A DNA stretch of 46,464 bases from Thermoplasmatota archaeon (GCA_030828405.1 JAURCP010000010.1:1-46464), one strand, 5' to 3'. Counted from the first letter of the stretch, positions 34,435-43,698 are shown. Numbers and translations are program-made. Notes: a model not told the origin generated them from the letters alone.

Positions 34435-36433
34435 TTGTTAAACTTGCAGAAGAGTGAATCTCTTTATCCCTAGCGACAATCTGTTCCCATAATAGTTCTG
34501 CTACATCTTTTACATCCATCTCTGAGCCTACTGTATCAAGACCATCTTTCACCATAACTGAACAAAATGGACAGCCGATAGCCACTGTGTCACAACCTGT
34601 TGCAGCAATTTCTTCTGCACGGATTTTATTCACTCTTTTATCGGAATCTTCCTCCATCCACATTTGAGCACCTCCTGCTCCACAACAAAATGAATCCTTT
34701 CCATGTCTTTCAATCTCTACGTCAACTCCACCTAGAACTGATCTAGGTTCATCTATAACATCTCCAATACGACCCAAGTAACAAGGATCATGGAATGTAA
34801 TGCTCTTACCTTCCTTGTCAAATTCAGGGAGTTTACCTTCTTCTTGTAACTTTGCCATGATCTCGGTATGATGGAACACTTCAAGTTCATCAGCACCATA
34901 ATCTGAATATTCTTTACCTAAAGTATGGAAACAATGTGGACAAGATGCTACAATTCTTTTGACGCCTAATTCTTGGAAAGTCATAATATTAGTTTCAGCC
35001 AACATTTGGAAGAGATATTCATTCCCCGCCCTTCTTGCCGGATCTCCGGAACATCCTTCTTGCATCCCTAAAATTCCTACATCTAATCCTGCTTCTTTCA
35101 TCAAAGAAATAGTTGCACGAGCTACTTTTTGATTTCTTTCATCGAAACTAGCAGCGCAGCCGACGAAATAGATATATTCGGCTGGCTGACCAACTTTCAC
35201 ATCTAAATCAGAAGCCCAGTCTGCTCTCTCATGTGGTCCGAAACCGTAAGGATTTGAAGCAGATTCTAAATTACCCATAGCAACATTAAGTTCTTCTGGG
35301 TATTCCATAGTTTCCATCATTGCATTTCTTCTTAGATCAGTCAACTTAGGGACGTGTTCAATGTAGAGTGGGCAGATATCCACACATGCATTGCAAGTTG
35401 TACATGCCCAAACAGCCTCACTAGTTATTCGTGCTAGCATAGTTTCTTCGGGATTCTCACCTTTCAATAATATAGGAGCATACTCATTAGCATAGTTCCT
35501 AACATCGTGGATTACCTGCATAGGATTGAGCCCTTTACCAGACTCGTAAGCAGGACAAACATCCTGACATCGTGCACAAGATGTACATGACCACCCATCA
35601 ATAATTTGCCTCCATGTATATTGGTCGAAAGTACTAACACCAAATGAATCAATATCCAAATCTTCCAAAGGAACTGCTTTTCCATTATCATCCACAGCTA
35701 GAGGACGCATTGTTCCTAATGCATTGGTGTCATGGAAGAAAACATTTGGAATCGCCATTACTAAATGCATATGCTTAGAAACCGGAATTAATACCAAGAA
35801 GCAGCAAATTGCAAACATATGTGCCCAATAAGATGCTACTATGACACTAGAACTCAAATCTAAACTGTCTGATACCCAATACCCAATAGGTTCCCAAATT
35901 GATGAAGGGTTCTCTGGAGATTCAATAATAAACGAAGTAGATGTAATAGTCAGGATTAGAACAAGGATGAAATTTCCTTCTAACTGTGATTTCCCTTTGA
36001 GTTTTTCTGGAGTGAAAGCAACCCTTCTAATCAATGCAGCTGTAGCACCTATCAAAGCAGTAGTGTAACCTAATTCCACCATACCATTCCACGGATTTTT
36101 GAGGATTGAAGGAAGCAAGTTTTCGGAAAAGTAATTCGCACTAGCAAGATCAAGCATATCGCTTCCTAACATTAGGAATCCCCAAAACATGAGTACATGC
36201 ATAGTTCCTGCAACTCTATCTCGAAGAACTTTTTTTTGCCCTAACCAACCAACTAGCATTTCTTTGATTCTTAAACCCCAGGAATCGAAACGATTGTCGG
36301 GAGCACCTAGCATTACCAATCTAGTTGCCTTAATAACTTGATATACGAAAAATGAGATTGACAGTCCTCCCATTAAAAGAAGGATTATCCATCCATCTAT
36401 TGGCCCATATTGCATCTCTAGAGGGTGTTCCAT
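34427..36433 (-). CDS. membrane Fe-S oxidoreductase, EtfD/HdrD-like (NarI-like + 2x4Fe-4S + CCG domains)
   Basis: A 668-residue membrane protein. About five helices fill the N-terminal 240 residues (NarI-like, probable heme/quinone part). Two 4Fe-4S motifs follow: CTSCARCQDVC (283-293) and CTTCNACVDIC (344-354). Two cysteine-rich CCG modules complete it: GC at 425-426 with Cys461, Cys498 and Cys501, and Cys551 with CC at 583-584 and Cys621/624. This order is that of EtfD / ETF:quinone oxidoreductases, which pass electrons from fatty-acid oxidation via ETF to quinone; HdrDE-like roles are the alternative. No etfAB lies here. It leads the operon that ends with cysS. Confidence 0.87.
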   Translation of the reverse strand: MEHPLEMQYGPIDGWIILLLMGGLSISFFVYQVIKATRLVMLGAPDNRFDSWGLRIKEMLVGWLGQKKVLRDRVAGTMHVLMFWGFLMLGSDMLDLASANYFSENLLPSILKNPWNGMVELGYTTALIGATAALIRRVAFTPEKLKGKSQLEGNFILVLILTITSTSFIIESPENPSSIWEPIGYWVSDSLDLSSSVIVASYWAHMFAICCFLVLIPVSKHMHLVMAIPNVFFHDTNALGTMRPLAVDDNGKAVPLEDLDIDSFGVSTFDQYTWRQIIDGWSCTSCARCQDVCPAYESGKGLNPMQVIHDVRNYANEYAPILLKGENPEETMLARITSEAVWACTTCNACVDICPLYIEHVPKLTDLRRNAMMETMEYPEELNVAMGNLESASNPYGFGPHERADWASDLDVKVGQPAEYIYFVGCAASFDERNQKVARATISLMKEAGLDVGILGMQEGCSGDPARRAGNEYLFQMLAETNIMTFQELGVKRIVASCPHCFHTLGKEYSDYGADELEVFHHTEIMAKLQEEGKLPEFDKEGKSITFHDPCYLGRIGDVIDEPRSVLGGVDVEIERHGKDSFCCGAGGAQMWMEEDSDKRVNKIRAEEIAATGCDTVAIGCPFCSVMVKDGLDTVGSEMDVKDVAELLWEQIVARDKEIHSSASLTND

Positions 36434-36553
36434 AATCCATTTCTCCCGACTTGGCGATAAACTAACACGCCTCGGAAGAGAAACAGTACTTTCAATTAAC
36501 CGATTGATAGAACATACCCAATACTAATTTCCTATGCCCTCTACCGATAGGCT
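36434..36553. promoter_or_regulatory. divergent spacer between the EtfD-like gene and mevalonate kinase
   Basis: A 120-nt spacer without an open frame. GGGAG lies about 11 nt before the EtfD-like ATG and may serve as its ribosome binding site. I see no strong TATA box on the mevalonate kinase side. Nothing else is recognisable. Confidence 0.3.
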
Positions 36554-37558
36554 GTGTCTACTGCCTTCGCACCCGGTAAGTGTATTTTGTTTGGAGAACA
36601 TGCGGTTGTTTATGGGCACCCTGCTGTTGCTGTTTCCATAGATTCTGGAGTTGAAATTACAATTGAAGAATCTGAGAATTGGGAAATTAATAATAGATAC
36701 AATACAGATGGATTTGAAAGATTCGATCCTAACAAGCACCCACATATACAACACATCATAAAAGACCTGTTTAATTATGAAGGAAAGCCTTTGAGAATCA
36801 ATGTTAAATCGGATTTATTTTCTGGGGCAGGACTTGGATCAAGTGCTGCACTTTCGAATGCGATGGGGGCAGCACTGCACCAATTTACTAAACCCAATAA
36901 AGAAATAGATTTGATTAAATTATCAAAAATAGGGCATTCAGCAGAAGCTGCTACTCAAGAAGGAAGAGCTAGCCCGACTGATTCTGCAGCAAGCTCACTT
37001 GGAGGATGTGTTGTGGTTTCAGGAGAGAGAATAGACACATTGAGACATGTTTTTGACACTAGTCTTGTGACCCCTGAAGGGAAAAGAAGTTGGTCAATTC
37101 ATCGTGCAGAATTACATGAAAATATCAATCAATCATGGTTAGTCCTAGGTTTCACAGGACAATCTTCCCCTACAGGTAAAATGGTTTCAGGTGTTGCAGA
37201 AAGATTGAAACAAAATCCAGAACTTTATGATGAAATGGAATCCATTGAAAATATTACTATTGCAGGTCTTACTGCATTGAAAGCGGGCAATCTGGAAGCA
37301 GTTGGAATGGCAATGGACAGTTGTCATGAAAAGTTAAAAAAATTAGGAGTCAGTAGCGATTTATTAGACCTGATGGTCTCCGCGACAAGACCGCATTCAT
37401 TTGGATCAAAACTTACAGGAGCAGGGGGTGGAGGATGTATGGTTGCTCTAACAGATAACCCCACTAGAGTAGCTCAAGAAATTGAATTATGTGGTGGAAA
37501 GCCATTAATCTCAAAATTCGGCTCCAGTGGAGTTCATATCAAGAAAAATAGAAATTAA
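36554..37558 (+). CDS. mvk: mevalonate kinase
   Basis: A 334-residue GHMP kinase that phosphorylates mevalonate to mevalonate 5-phosphate on the way to archaeal lipids. FAPGKCILFGEHAVVYGHPA is the N-terminal mevalonate kinase signature; SGAGLGSSAALSNAMG is the GHMP ATP loop; KLTGAGGGGCMVAL is the C-terminal Gly-rich motif. The start is GTG at 36554, giving STAFAPGK at once; no other start keeps that motif. Gap to the TBP gene 62 nt, with a TATA box in it, so the two are separately promoted. Works in the same pathway as the aconitase-X product if that is a phosphomevalonate dehydratase. Confidence 0.94.
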   Translation: MSTAFAPGKCILFGEHAVVYGHPAVAVSIDSGVEITIEESENWEINNRYNTDGFERFDPNKHPHIQHIIKDLFNYEGKPLRINVKSDLFSGAGLGSSAALSNAMGAALHQFTKPNKEIDLIKLSKIGHSAEAATQEGRASPTDSAASSLGGCVVVSGERIDTLRHVFDTSLVTPEGKRSWSIHRAELHENINQSWLVLGFTGQSSPTGKMVSGVAERLKQNPELYDEMESIENITIAGLTALKAGNLEAVGMAMDSCHEKLKKLGVSSDLLDLMVSATRPHSFGSKLTGAGGGGCMVALTDNPTRVAQEIELCGGKPLISKFGSSGVHIKKNRN

Positions 37559-37591
37559 ATAGAAATTAATTTGTTTTCAGGACAACTATTC

Positions 37592-37599
37592 TTTATAAA
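37592..37599 (+). promoter_or_regulatory. TATA box of the TBP gene
   Basis: TTTATAAA, centred about 25 nt before the ATG at 37621, a near-perfect archaeal TATA box. The spacing predicts a transcript starting at or next to the start codon, that is leaderless. TBP may thus bind its own promoter, giving autoregulation as inference. Confidence 0.65.
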
Positions 37600-37620
37600 G
37601 TAAACATAGGTGCGAGCGAT

Positions 37621-38337
37621 ATGCTTAGTGACGAAGAACGCCTAACTGTAGTGAATGTAGTTGCATCAACAAGAGTTGCGGAAGAACTAGACCTTCCGGA
37701 TATCGCAATTCAATTGAATTGTGAATACGAACCCGAACAATTCCCTGGAGTCGTTTACAGAGTAGTCGATCCAAAACTTGCAATACTAATGTTCAGGTCA
37801 GGAAGAGCAGTTTGTACTGGCGGTAAAAATGAACAAAACATCCATACTGGAATCGAGAGAATGACTGCTGATTTAAGAGCAGCAGGTATCGATACATGGG
37901 ACTTAAAAGACGTGGAAATAGAGGTACAAAATATGGTAGCCACATATTCCCTTTTCTACCCCGAGGATTATTATGGGACCGCTAGGATGGACGATAATAA
38001 TACAAGAGTTATCGATTTAGATGGTGGAGGAATTAGAGCAGCAACAGATGAAGAAGTGGAAGCTAATGATTCAAGAATTAGAGGTATTAGAGAAGGCGAA
38101 CCTCTTGCAGCACTGCCAAGGAAATTGAATCTAAATAATTTAACATTCCACTTACCTTTCGACAAAGTTGAGTATGAACCAGAACAATTCCCAGGACTAA
38201 TCTACAGATTAGATTATCCTAAAGTTGTATGTTTGATCTTCGGTAGCGGAAAGATGGTAATTACAGGTGCAAGACACAAAGATGAGATCCTCGAAGCTGT
38301 TCAGTTTATTCAGGACGAACTTGCTGATTTGTTGTAA
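37621..38337 (+). CDS. tbp: TATA-box binding protein (TBP) with an insertion in the second repeat
   Basis: The general transcription factor that binds TATA boxes. Repeat 1 (about 7-90) has VNVVASTRVAEELDLPDIAI, EYEPEQFPGVVYR and FRSGRAVCTGGKN. Repeat 2 (about 98-238) has EVQNMVATYSL, EYEPEQFPGLIYRL and FGSGKMVITGARHK. Archaeal TBPs are near 180-190 residues; this has 238. The excess is about 50-55 residues at 111-168, between the first strand and first helix of repeat 2, acidic and low in hydrophobics (RVIDLDGGGIRAATDEEVE). The DNA-binding strands look intact. Separate TATA promoter; the PKD gene follows after 58 nt. Confidence 0.95.
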   Translation: MLSDEERLTVVNVVASTRVAEELDLPDIAIQLNCEYEPEQFPGVVYRVVDPKLAILMFRSGRAVCTGGKNEQNIHTGIERMTADLRAAGIDTWDLKDVEIEVQNMVATYSLFYPEDYYGTARMDDNNTRVIDLDGGGIRAATDEEVEANDSRIRGIREGEPLAALPRKLNLNNLTFHLPFDKVEYEPEQFPGLIYRLDYPKVVCLIFGSGKMVITGARHKDEILEAVQFIQDELADLL

Positions 38338-38384
38338 AACAGTTAGAGACATGACAATCGCGAGATTGATGAACGCCTAACCGT

Positions 38385-38407
38385 TCGAGAGCGCTATGCG
38401 CTCTCGA
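38385..38407 (+). repeat. perfect hairpin spanning the start codon of the PKD surface-protein gene
   Basis: Ten-base arms TCGAGAGCGC (38385-38394) and GCGCTCTCGA (38398-38407) with a TAT loop. A and T of the ATG (38396-38398) lie in the loop and G in the right arm. In RNA this would be a strong stem over the start site; in DNA, a 23-bp near-palindrome suited to a dimeric regulator. GC content is far above its surroundings. Confidence 0.6.
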
Positions 38408-41400
38408 GATACAGTGACTTATTCTTTAGTATTTTTACTGATGTTTTCAATTTTTTCAGGCATTTACGTACCAGAAAAACATCTGCAATTAGATGATGAA
38501 AACGAAATGAAGATTGAATCAATATCAAGAAATAATAATTTGATAGATATTCCAACTTGGAAAATTGCTGATACATGGAACTACAACGGATATCTAGATA
38601 TGGTTGACTTCATTGTCGATTCTGGCGTAAATACTAACTTACAGACATTGACGGGGACACTTGTAAGTACTGTAACAGATATTTATCTCACAACAGTGGA
38701 TAACAGTTCTAGCTTAGTTTACAAAGTAGAATCTCAAGGCTATTATGAAGCAAATAATATCGATTTAGATGGACAACCAGGAGACTTGGAAGTCAATATG
38801 GATACTGTTTCAATAATTAGGGCTTCTGATTTAGCAACTGTATCTCAGGAAGCAACAATTGATATTAATTTCTGTAGAGATTTTCTTTGGTGGTGTATTG
38901 ACGTTTCAGTTGGAACTTTAGAAGTTGATCAAAGTTATTCACCACCACTAGAAGGTTATGATTTCCCAATTTCAGTAGGAGAGTCATGGAGCCAAGATTA
39001 TACTGCAACCACAACCTATGCAGGATCTAGTGATTATGTAGATATTCCAGATGATACTGTTTCGCAAAGGAATGCAAACTACGAAGTAGTTAGTCAGGGA
39101 TTTTCAGGAGTCAGTTATGCTAGTTGTACTACTTCTTACAACATATCTAGTACAAATGCGGATGGAGAAGATACAGGATACAAATGGTTTTGCCCAGCTG
39201 TTAGAGGAGATGTCAAAATGGAGACAATTGAAAGTTTAGGATTTACAGCAGTTCATTCACTTTCTTCTTATCAGGCTGCAAGTAGACAAAAAGTGATAAA
39301 TATCGATGTAGAATTCCCTCTATCGCCGATTGATATGGACATATCAGCATGGATAAATGTTAGTAATAATAACGGAAACCCTGTTGCTAATGAGCAGTTA
39401 CAATTTAGATACGAGATAGAAGGAGATATTCAGACAATTACCACATCATCAAATGGAAGTTCTCATGTTACTTTCAACACTGGTACTTATGGCGATAATT
39501 CAAACTCAGGAGATGACCTTGGAAGTCATGGAATTTTAGCGTGGATTAATAGTCAGAATCCTATAATTGGCGCAAGTACCATAACAATTGATCCGGACGT
39601 ATATGAAATCGACTTATATGTGAATCAGGATGGTGTATCTGTAGAAAGAACAAGAGAAAACTCGACATTGACTTTAGATGAAAATGTAGGTTTTAATGCC
39701 ATCAGGGATGATTCTATAGTATTTAGTATTCCTGTAATCAATAGAGGATTGAGAGTTTCTCCTCCAACTATTCTTCAGATAGAGGGGCCGGATGGAACTA
39801 TAACGAACGCCAATATTCCTGCACTTTCAAGTCTTGAAGAAGCAAGAGTAGAGGTGTCTTGGTTAGTACCTTCAAATCAGCCATTTGGTGAAACTACAAC
39901 CTCATTTAATATCAACATTAATGATGGAGATTTAACGAATAATGAAGGAGATTTTACACTTTTTATAGGGTCCATTCCAGTTGCCTTATTATCATTAGCA
40001 GAGGAAATGTTAACTCTCAATGAGGTATTAATTAGTGGGACAAATTCTTATGATCCTGATGGAGGAGATTTCTATTGTACATTTTCTTTAGAGAGTTTAG
40101 AGGGCGATATTGTTTCATCAGAAGAAACTGATTGTATTTACGAATATACTTGGGATGATGATGGAATTTTCACTGTCAATATGGTAGTTACAGATGGAGA
40201 AAATGATTTCCATTCAGTTAGTAGCGACATAACCATCTTAAATAGAAACCCAGAGATTGTTTTAGTAGCAGATTCTGATACTATACCCGTTCTCTCACCA
40301 ATAACATTTGAGATTACAGAAAGAATAGATCAAGATACACAAACACCAGATGCTCCAGTGGATATTGTGTGGAATGCTCCTTGTGAACAGGGTACAACAT
40401 TGGGAATAAAATGTACAGTTACTTTAGATCAAGAAGGACCATATACTATCCAAGTTGATGCTACAGATGATGATGGAGCAACAATCTCAGAGGAATATAC
40501 GATAGAAGTCACCAATATTGCACCTTATAATCCTGAATGGGAAGTGAAATTCGAGGGAAATAGACTTATTCCTAACTCATTTGGACTATACACAGTAAAT
40601 GAAGGAGATCAACTTACAATTAGAGGTTGGGCAGAGGATTCAGAAAATGATATTTCTTCACTGAGGCATGTATGGGCACCGGATGCTGAAGAAAAGCCTG
40701 ATTTAGAGATTATACAACAAAATACGGCGATAAGCCAAATTGAAGCGATATACGAAACTGACGGTCAACATATAGCCACATTCCAGGTGTTCGATGATGA
40801 TAATGAAAGTACAGATTTGATGACAGTGCCATTTAGAGTAAATAATGTAGAACCTACCATTAGGCCATTTTCTCAGCCCCTTCCAGTTGCTGAAGATCAA
40901 AATCTAGAAATGTCGATAATAGCAGATGATACGCTAAACGATTTAGAGACGTTAGTTCCTTGCTATGATTTAGACCCATTAGTAAATTCTGATAATCAAG
41001 GTTCAGAAATTGATGATTGTGATATTGAATCATTTAATTTGATATATTCTTGGCCTAATTCTAATACGGCTCCTGAGAAAATAGTTTTTCATGTCACAGA
41101 TAATGACGGTGCTGTAGCAAGTGTAGAGATTAATATTGATGTCAGAAATATGAAACCAAGTGTAGGAATTGGGTCACCTAGCGATTACAATCCAATATCA
41201 GGAGATTTAGTTATATTGACCGGAAATGGAACAACAGACTCATTATATGATATGGAAAATATGATCTATTCTTGGGACATGGATATTTCAAAAGATAGTG
41301 ATGGAGATGGAGATAAAACTAATGATGAAGATATACTTGGAAAAATAGTAGAATGGCAATTCAATAGCGCAGGTAGTATTGTTGTACAGCTAACTGTAGA

Positions 41401-41863
41401 TGATGGAGATGCTACTGATTCAATGAGAATTACAATACAGGTAGAAGAAAAACCATTTTCAATTACAAGTTTCATTATGAGCCCAATAGGCATTCTAATT
41501 ATTATAGTCTTGATTTTATCTATTGTAGCCGCACCAGTGATAATGAAGAAAAGAAAAGAAACTGAACACGATGAATACAGAGTACCTTCCAAAGGAACAA
41601 TTGATGACGCGTTTGATGACCCCGATTATGACCCATTTAGTGAAGATAGGAAAAAACAAAAGATCAGTAAGAAAAGGATAAAAGAGGAACAAAATAAACC
41701 TATGATAAAGAATAATGGATTAGATAGAGATTTACTTTTAGATGATGATGAAAAAGAATCTGATTACCAGATAGGAAATATAGATTTGGAAGATAAAAAT
41801 CTCGCTGTAAATGAGGTTTTGAGTGCTTCAGAGATAGAAGAACTAATTGGTGAAGAGGAATAG
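38396..41863 (+). CDS. giant PKD-repeat surface protein with C-terminal membrane anchor and cytoplasmic tail
   Basis: A 1155-residue protein. Residues 8-24 form a signal-peptide-like hydrophobic stretch (RSRDTVTYSLVFLLMFSIFSGIY); a large acidic ectodomain follows. About five PKD-like repeats run from about 526 to 1017, shown by text such as SYDPDGGDFYC, YTWDDDGIFTVNMVVTD and HVTDNDGAVASVEI. One helix (about 1028-1049) precedes a 105-residue charged cytoplasmic tail ending SASEIEELIGEEE. N-terminal 500 residues are unrecognised beta-rich text. ATG at 38396 gives MRSRD. Family: archaeal PKD-type surface proteins. SepF begins 8 nt downstream, so the two are co-transcribed. Confidence 0.8.
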   Translation: MRSRDTVTYSLVFLLMFSIFSGIYVPEKHLQLDDENEMKIESISRNNNLIDIPTWKIADTWNYNGYLDMVDFIVDSGVNTNLQTLTGTLVSTVTDIYLTTVDNSSSLVYKVESQGYYEANNIDLDGQPGDLEVNMDTVSIIRASDLATVSQEATIDINFCRDFLWWCIDVSVGTLEVDQSYSPPLEGYDFPISVGESWSQDYTATTTYAGSSDYVDIPDDTVSQRNANYEVVSQGFSGVSYASCTTSYNISSTNADGEDTGYKWFCPAVRGDVKMETIESLGFTAVHSLSSYQAASRQKVINIDVEFPLSPIDMDISAWINVSNNNGNPVANEQLQFRYEIEGDIQTITTSSNGSSHVTFNTGTYGDNSNSGDDLGSHGILAWINSQNPIIGASTITIDPDVYEIDLYVNQDGVSVERTRENSTLTLDENVGFNAIRDDSIVFSIPVINRGLRVSPPTILQIEGPDGTITNANIPALSSLEEARVEVSWLVPSNQPFGETTTSFNININDGDLTNNEGDFTLFIGSIPVALLSLAEEMLTLNEVLISGTNSYDPDGGDFYCTFSLESLEGDIVSSEETDCIYEYTWDDDGIFTVNMVVTDGENDFHSVSSDITILNRNPEIVLVADSDTIPVLSPITFEITERIDQDTQTPDAPVDIVWNAPCEQGTTLGIKCTVTLDQEGPYTIQVDATDDDGATISEEYTIEVTNIAPYNPEWEVKFEGNRLIPNSFGLYTVNEGDQLTIRGWAEDSENDISSLRHVWAPDAEEKPDLEIIQQNTAISQIEAIYETDGQHIATFQVFDDDNESTDLMTVPFRVNNVEPTIRPFSQPLPVAEDQNLEMSIIADDTLNDLETLVPCYDLDPLVNSDNQGSEIDDCDIESFNLIYSWPNSNTAPEKIVFHVTDNDGAVASVEINIDVRNMKPSVGIGSPSDYNPISGDLVILTGNGTTDSLYDMENMIYSWDMDISKDSDGDGDKTNDEDILGKIVEWQFNSAGSIVVQLTVDDGDATDSMRITIQVEEKPFSITSFIMSPIGILIIIVLILSIVAAPVIMKKRKETEHDEYRVPSKGTIDDAFDDPDYDPFSEDRKKQKISKKRIKEEQNKPMIKNNGLDRDLLLDDDEKESDYQIGNIDLEDKNLAVNEVLSASEIEELIGEEE

Positions 41864-41871
41864 GACAGGTT

Positions 41872-42345
41872 ATGGTAAACCTATTCAAACTACTTGGTTT
41901 ACCAGATCCAAAGAAGAATATAATTAATGATTCTGCATCAATAAATCAATCTTCAGCAAACCCGGGACCTAGGTCAAGTTCGAGAGCCGATTTCCACGAT
42001 TTAGGTGACCCCCTATGGTCTGAAAGAACGGAAAGATTGAAAATGCAAGCCAAGAAAAATGTAGTTTATCTGAAGCCAGATAAATTACAAAGAATTCAAC
42101 TTGATGGCATTGAAAATGAAATTACAAAAGGGAGTATGATTTTGGTAGATATAAGTTCGCTATCTCATATGCCCAGCCAAAAAGAAGTTTGTAAAAGAAA
42201 AGTTGAGAGTTTAGGTGAAATTAATAATATACCAGTTTTTTCTCTAAATGAAAATGATTCACTTTTAATGATTCCAGGATTAGGTATGAGGGTAGATACA
42301 AAAAAGCATAGATTAGGGATGAAAGTATTGGAACACGAACCATGA
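41872..42345 (+). CDS. sepF: SepF-like cell-division protein
   Basis: A 157-residue protein with the architecture of SepF, the membrane anchor of FtsZ in archaea and many bacteria. Residues 1-10 (MVNLFKLLGL) form a short amphipathic helix like the membrane-targeting end; a disordered Ser/Pro/Asn linker follows (20-55). The core (62-148) reads KNVVYLKPDKLQRIQ, ITKGSMILVDISSL, GEINNIPVFSL and LLMIPGLGMRV, matching the SepF alpha/beta fold. Match is by pattern, not by unmistakable motif, so an unrelated small protein cannot be excluded. It starts 8 nt after the PKD gene, preceded by AGG. Confidence 0.65.
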   Translation: MVNLFKLLGLPDPKKNIINDSASINQSSANPGPRSSSRADFHDLGDPLWSERTERLKMQAKKNVVYLKPDKLQRIQLDGIENEITKGSMILVDISSLSHMPSQKEVCKRKVESLGEINNIPVFSLNENDSLLMIPGLGMRVDTKKHRLGMKVLEHEP

Positions 42346-42355
42346 AAAGTCAATA

Positions 42356-43207
42356 CTAGTAATCTACTTCAAAGTTCCAATCGTTCTTACTAGAACTAGG
42401 CCCTAGTTTGTTGAAATCGACTTGCATTAATTTCTGTATATCGTTCAATCCGGAATAATTATTAGAAGATATAATAGATTCTACTTGTAGTATCGCTAGA
42501 GATGCTAGAGAACCCCCTGGTAACGGATGTATTTCCATTAATTTACAGCTTAATGCAGCCATTGCCGAGGATAATATTGGCATATCATTTTCAATAATCA
42601 TTTCTTCATCGATTAAATTCCATTCAGATTCATCTGCAGGTATTTTGGATGAAGTCAGTTGAACATTTTTTGCTGATTCAAGTGTAGCGGGAAGAATAAA
42701 AATCATACATGAAGAACCTATTCCTTGACTTCTAAGATTCACTAGAGTATCTCTTTCTTTGCCTTCCCGACTCTTAGAGAGACTAATTGTGATTAAAGGA
42801 GGAGAATTAGAAACTATCCCTATTGACGACATTGGGGCAAGATTGTGCACGCCATTGGTACTCATGGTAGCAACTAATGAGATAGGTCTAGGCATCAGTA
42901 AACAAGCTAACCAATTCCGTCTTTCTTCGTGAGACAAATCTTCCAAATTGAAACTTTCCCTATTTTCGGAAAGAGCGAAAAATCCATTTGGTTCTGCTCG
43001 ATAATCTCCCTCTTCCAGCCATGTATCTAATTCACCAGATTCTACTTCTGATGCTGAAAATGAAGTGAATTGCCTATAATTTTCCCAGTTAGAAATGTCT
43101 AAAGGATTTTCATTTCTTGATTTTTTTCTTTCAATGGAAGCATCTGCATATGTCACACATCTTCGAAGGAATCGAGAAACTATCTCTCTTCTCTGTGCGA
43201 TATCCAT
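42356..43207 (-). CDS. flavin reductase-like (DIM6/NTAB) split-barrel protein
   Basis: A 283-residue protein. The C-terminal two thirds are a flavin-reductase-like FMN-binding split barrel: LMPRPISLVATMSTNGVHNLAPMSSIGIVSNSPPLITISLSKSREGKERDTLVNL, with LAPMSS and the following RDTLVN typical. About 85 N-terminal residues are helical and unrecognised. Such proteins supply reduced flavin or act as FMN oxidoreductases. It is 10 nt from the sepF stop on the other strand and follows the peroxiredoxin gene by 5 nt on its own strand, so the pair is one operon with a possible redox role. Confidence 0.82.
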   Translation of the reverse strand: MDIAQRREIVSRFLRRCVTYADASIERKKSRNENPLDISNWENYRQFTSFSASEVESGELDTWLEEGDYRAEPNGFFALSENRESFNLEDLSHEERRNWLACLLMPRPISLVATMSTNGVHNLAPMSSIGIVSNSPPLITISLSKSREGKERDTLVNLRSQGIGSSCMIFILPATLESAKNVQLTSSKIPADESEWNLIDEEMIIENDMPILSSAMAALSCKLMEIHPLPGGSLASLAILQVESIISSNNYSGLNDIQKLMQVDFNKLGPSSSKNDWNFEVDY

Positions 43208-43212
43208 CTAAA

Positions 43213-43698
43213 TCACTCTAAGCCTAGTTCTTTGACTAATCTATCTACATGACCACTTGCCCTTACGTTATATCCAACTGAGATTAGAGAACCATCTGTA
43301 TCGATAACAAATGTGGATCTAGAAACTCCCATATACGTCTTACCATAATTCATTTTTTCTCTCCAAACTCCATATAATTGGTGTAATTCAGTTTCTGAAT
43401 CTACAATTAAATCGAATGGTAATTCATGTTTATCAATAAATTTCTGATGAGAACTAGAGGAATCTTTAGACACACCAATTACTTTATATCCTGATTTCTG
43501 AAGTCTAGAAAAATTATCTCTAAAGTCGCAAGCCTGAACCGTACAACCCGGAGTACTATCTTTTGGATAGAAATAAAGTATTACTTTCTGACCAGATAAT
43601 AGTATATCAGAAAGTTTGATTTTTTCTCCATTCGTGATTTGAGCATTAAAATCTGGTGCTTTTTGGCCGACTTCTAGTGTTACAGGTTCATTATCCAT
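43213..43698 (-). CDS. bcp: peroxiredoxin of the PrxQ/Bcp type
   Basis: A 161-residue thiol peroxidase that reduces hydrogen and alkyl peroxides. The peroxidatic Cys52 and resolving Cys57 lie in DSTPGCTVQACDFRD, the typical Bcp motif. GQKAPDF at the N-terminus and YMGVSRSTFVIDTDGSL (the catalytic Arg) complete the active site. Length is normal. ATG at 43698. It is the first gene of a two-gene unit with the flavin-reductase-like protein, and divergent from a small membrane protein. Confidence 0.93.
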   Translation of the reverse strand: MDNEPVTLEVGQKAPDFNAQITNGEKIKLSDILLSGQKVILYFYPKDSTPGCTVQACDFRDNFSRLQKSGYKVIGVSKDSSSSHQKFIDKHELPFDLIVDSETELHQLYGVWREKMNYGKTYMGVSRSTFVIDTDGSLISVGYNVRASGHVDRLVKELGLE

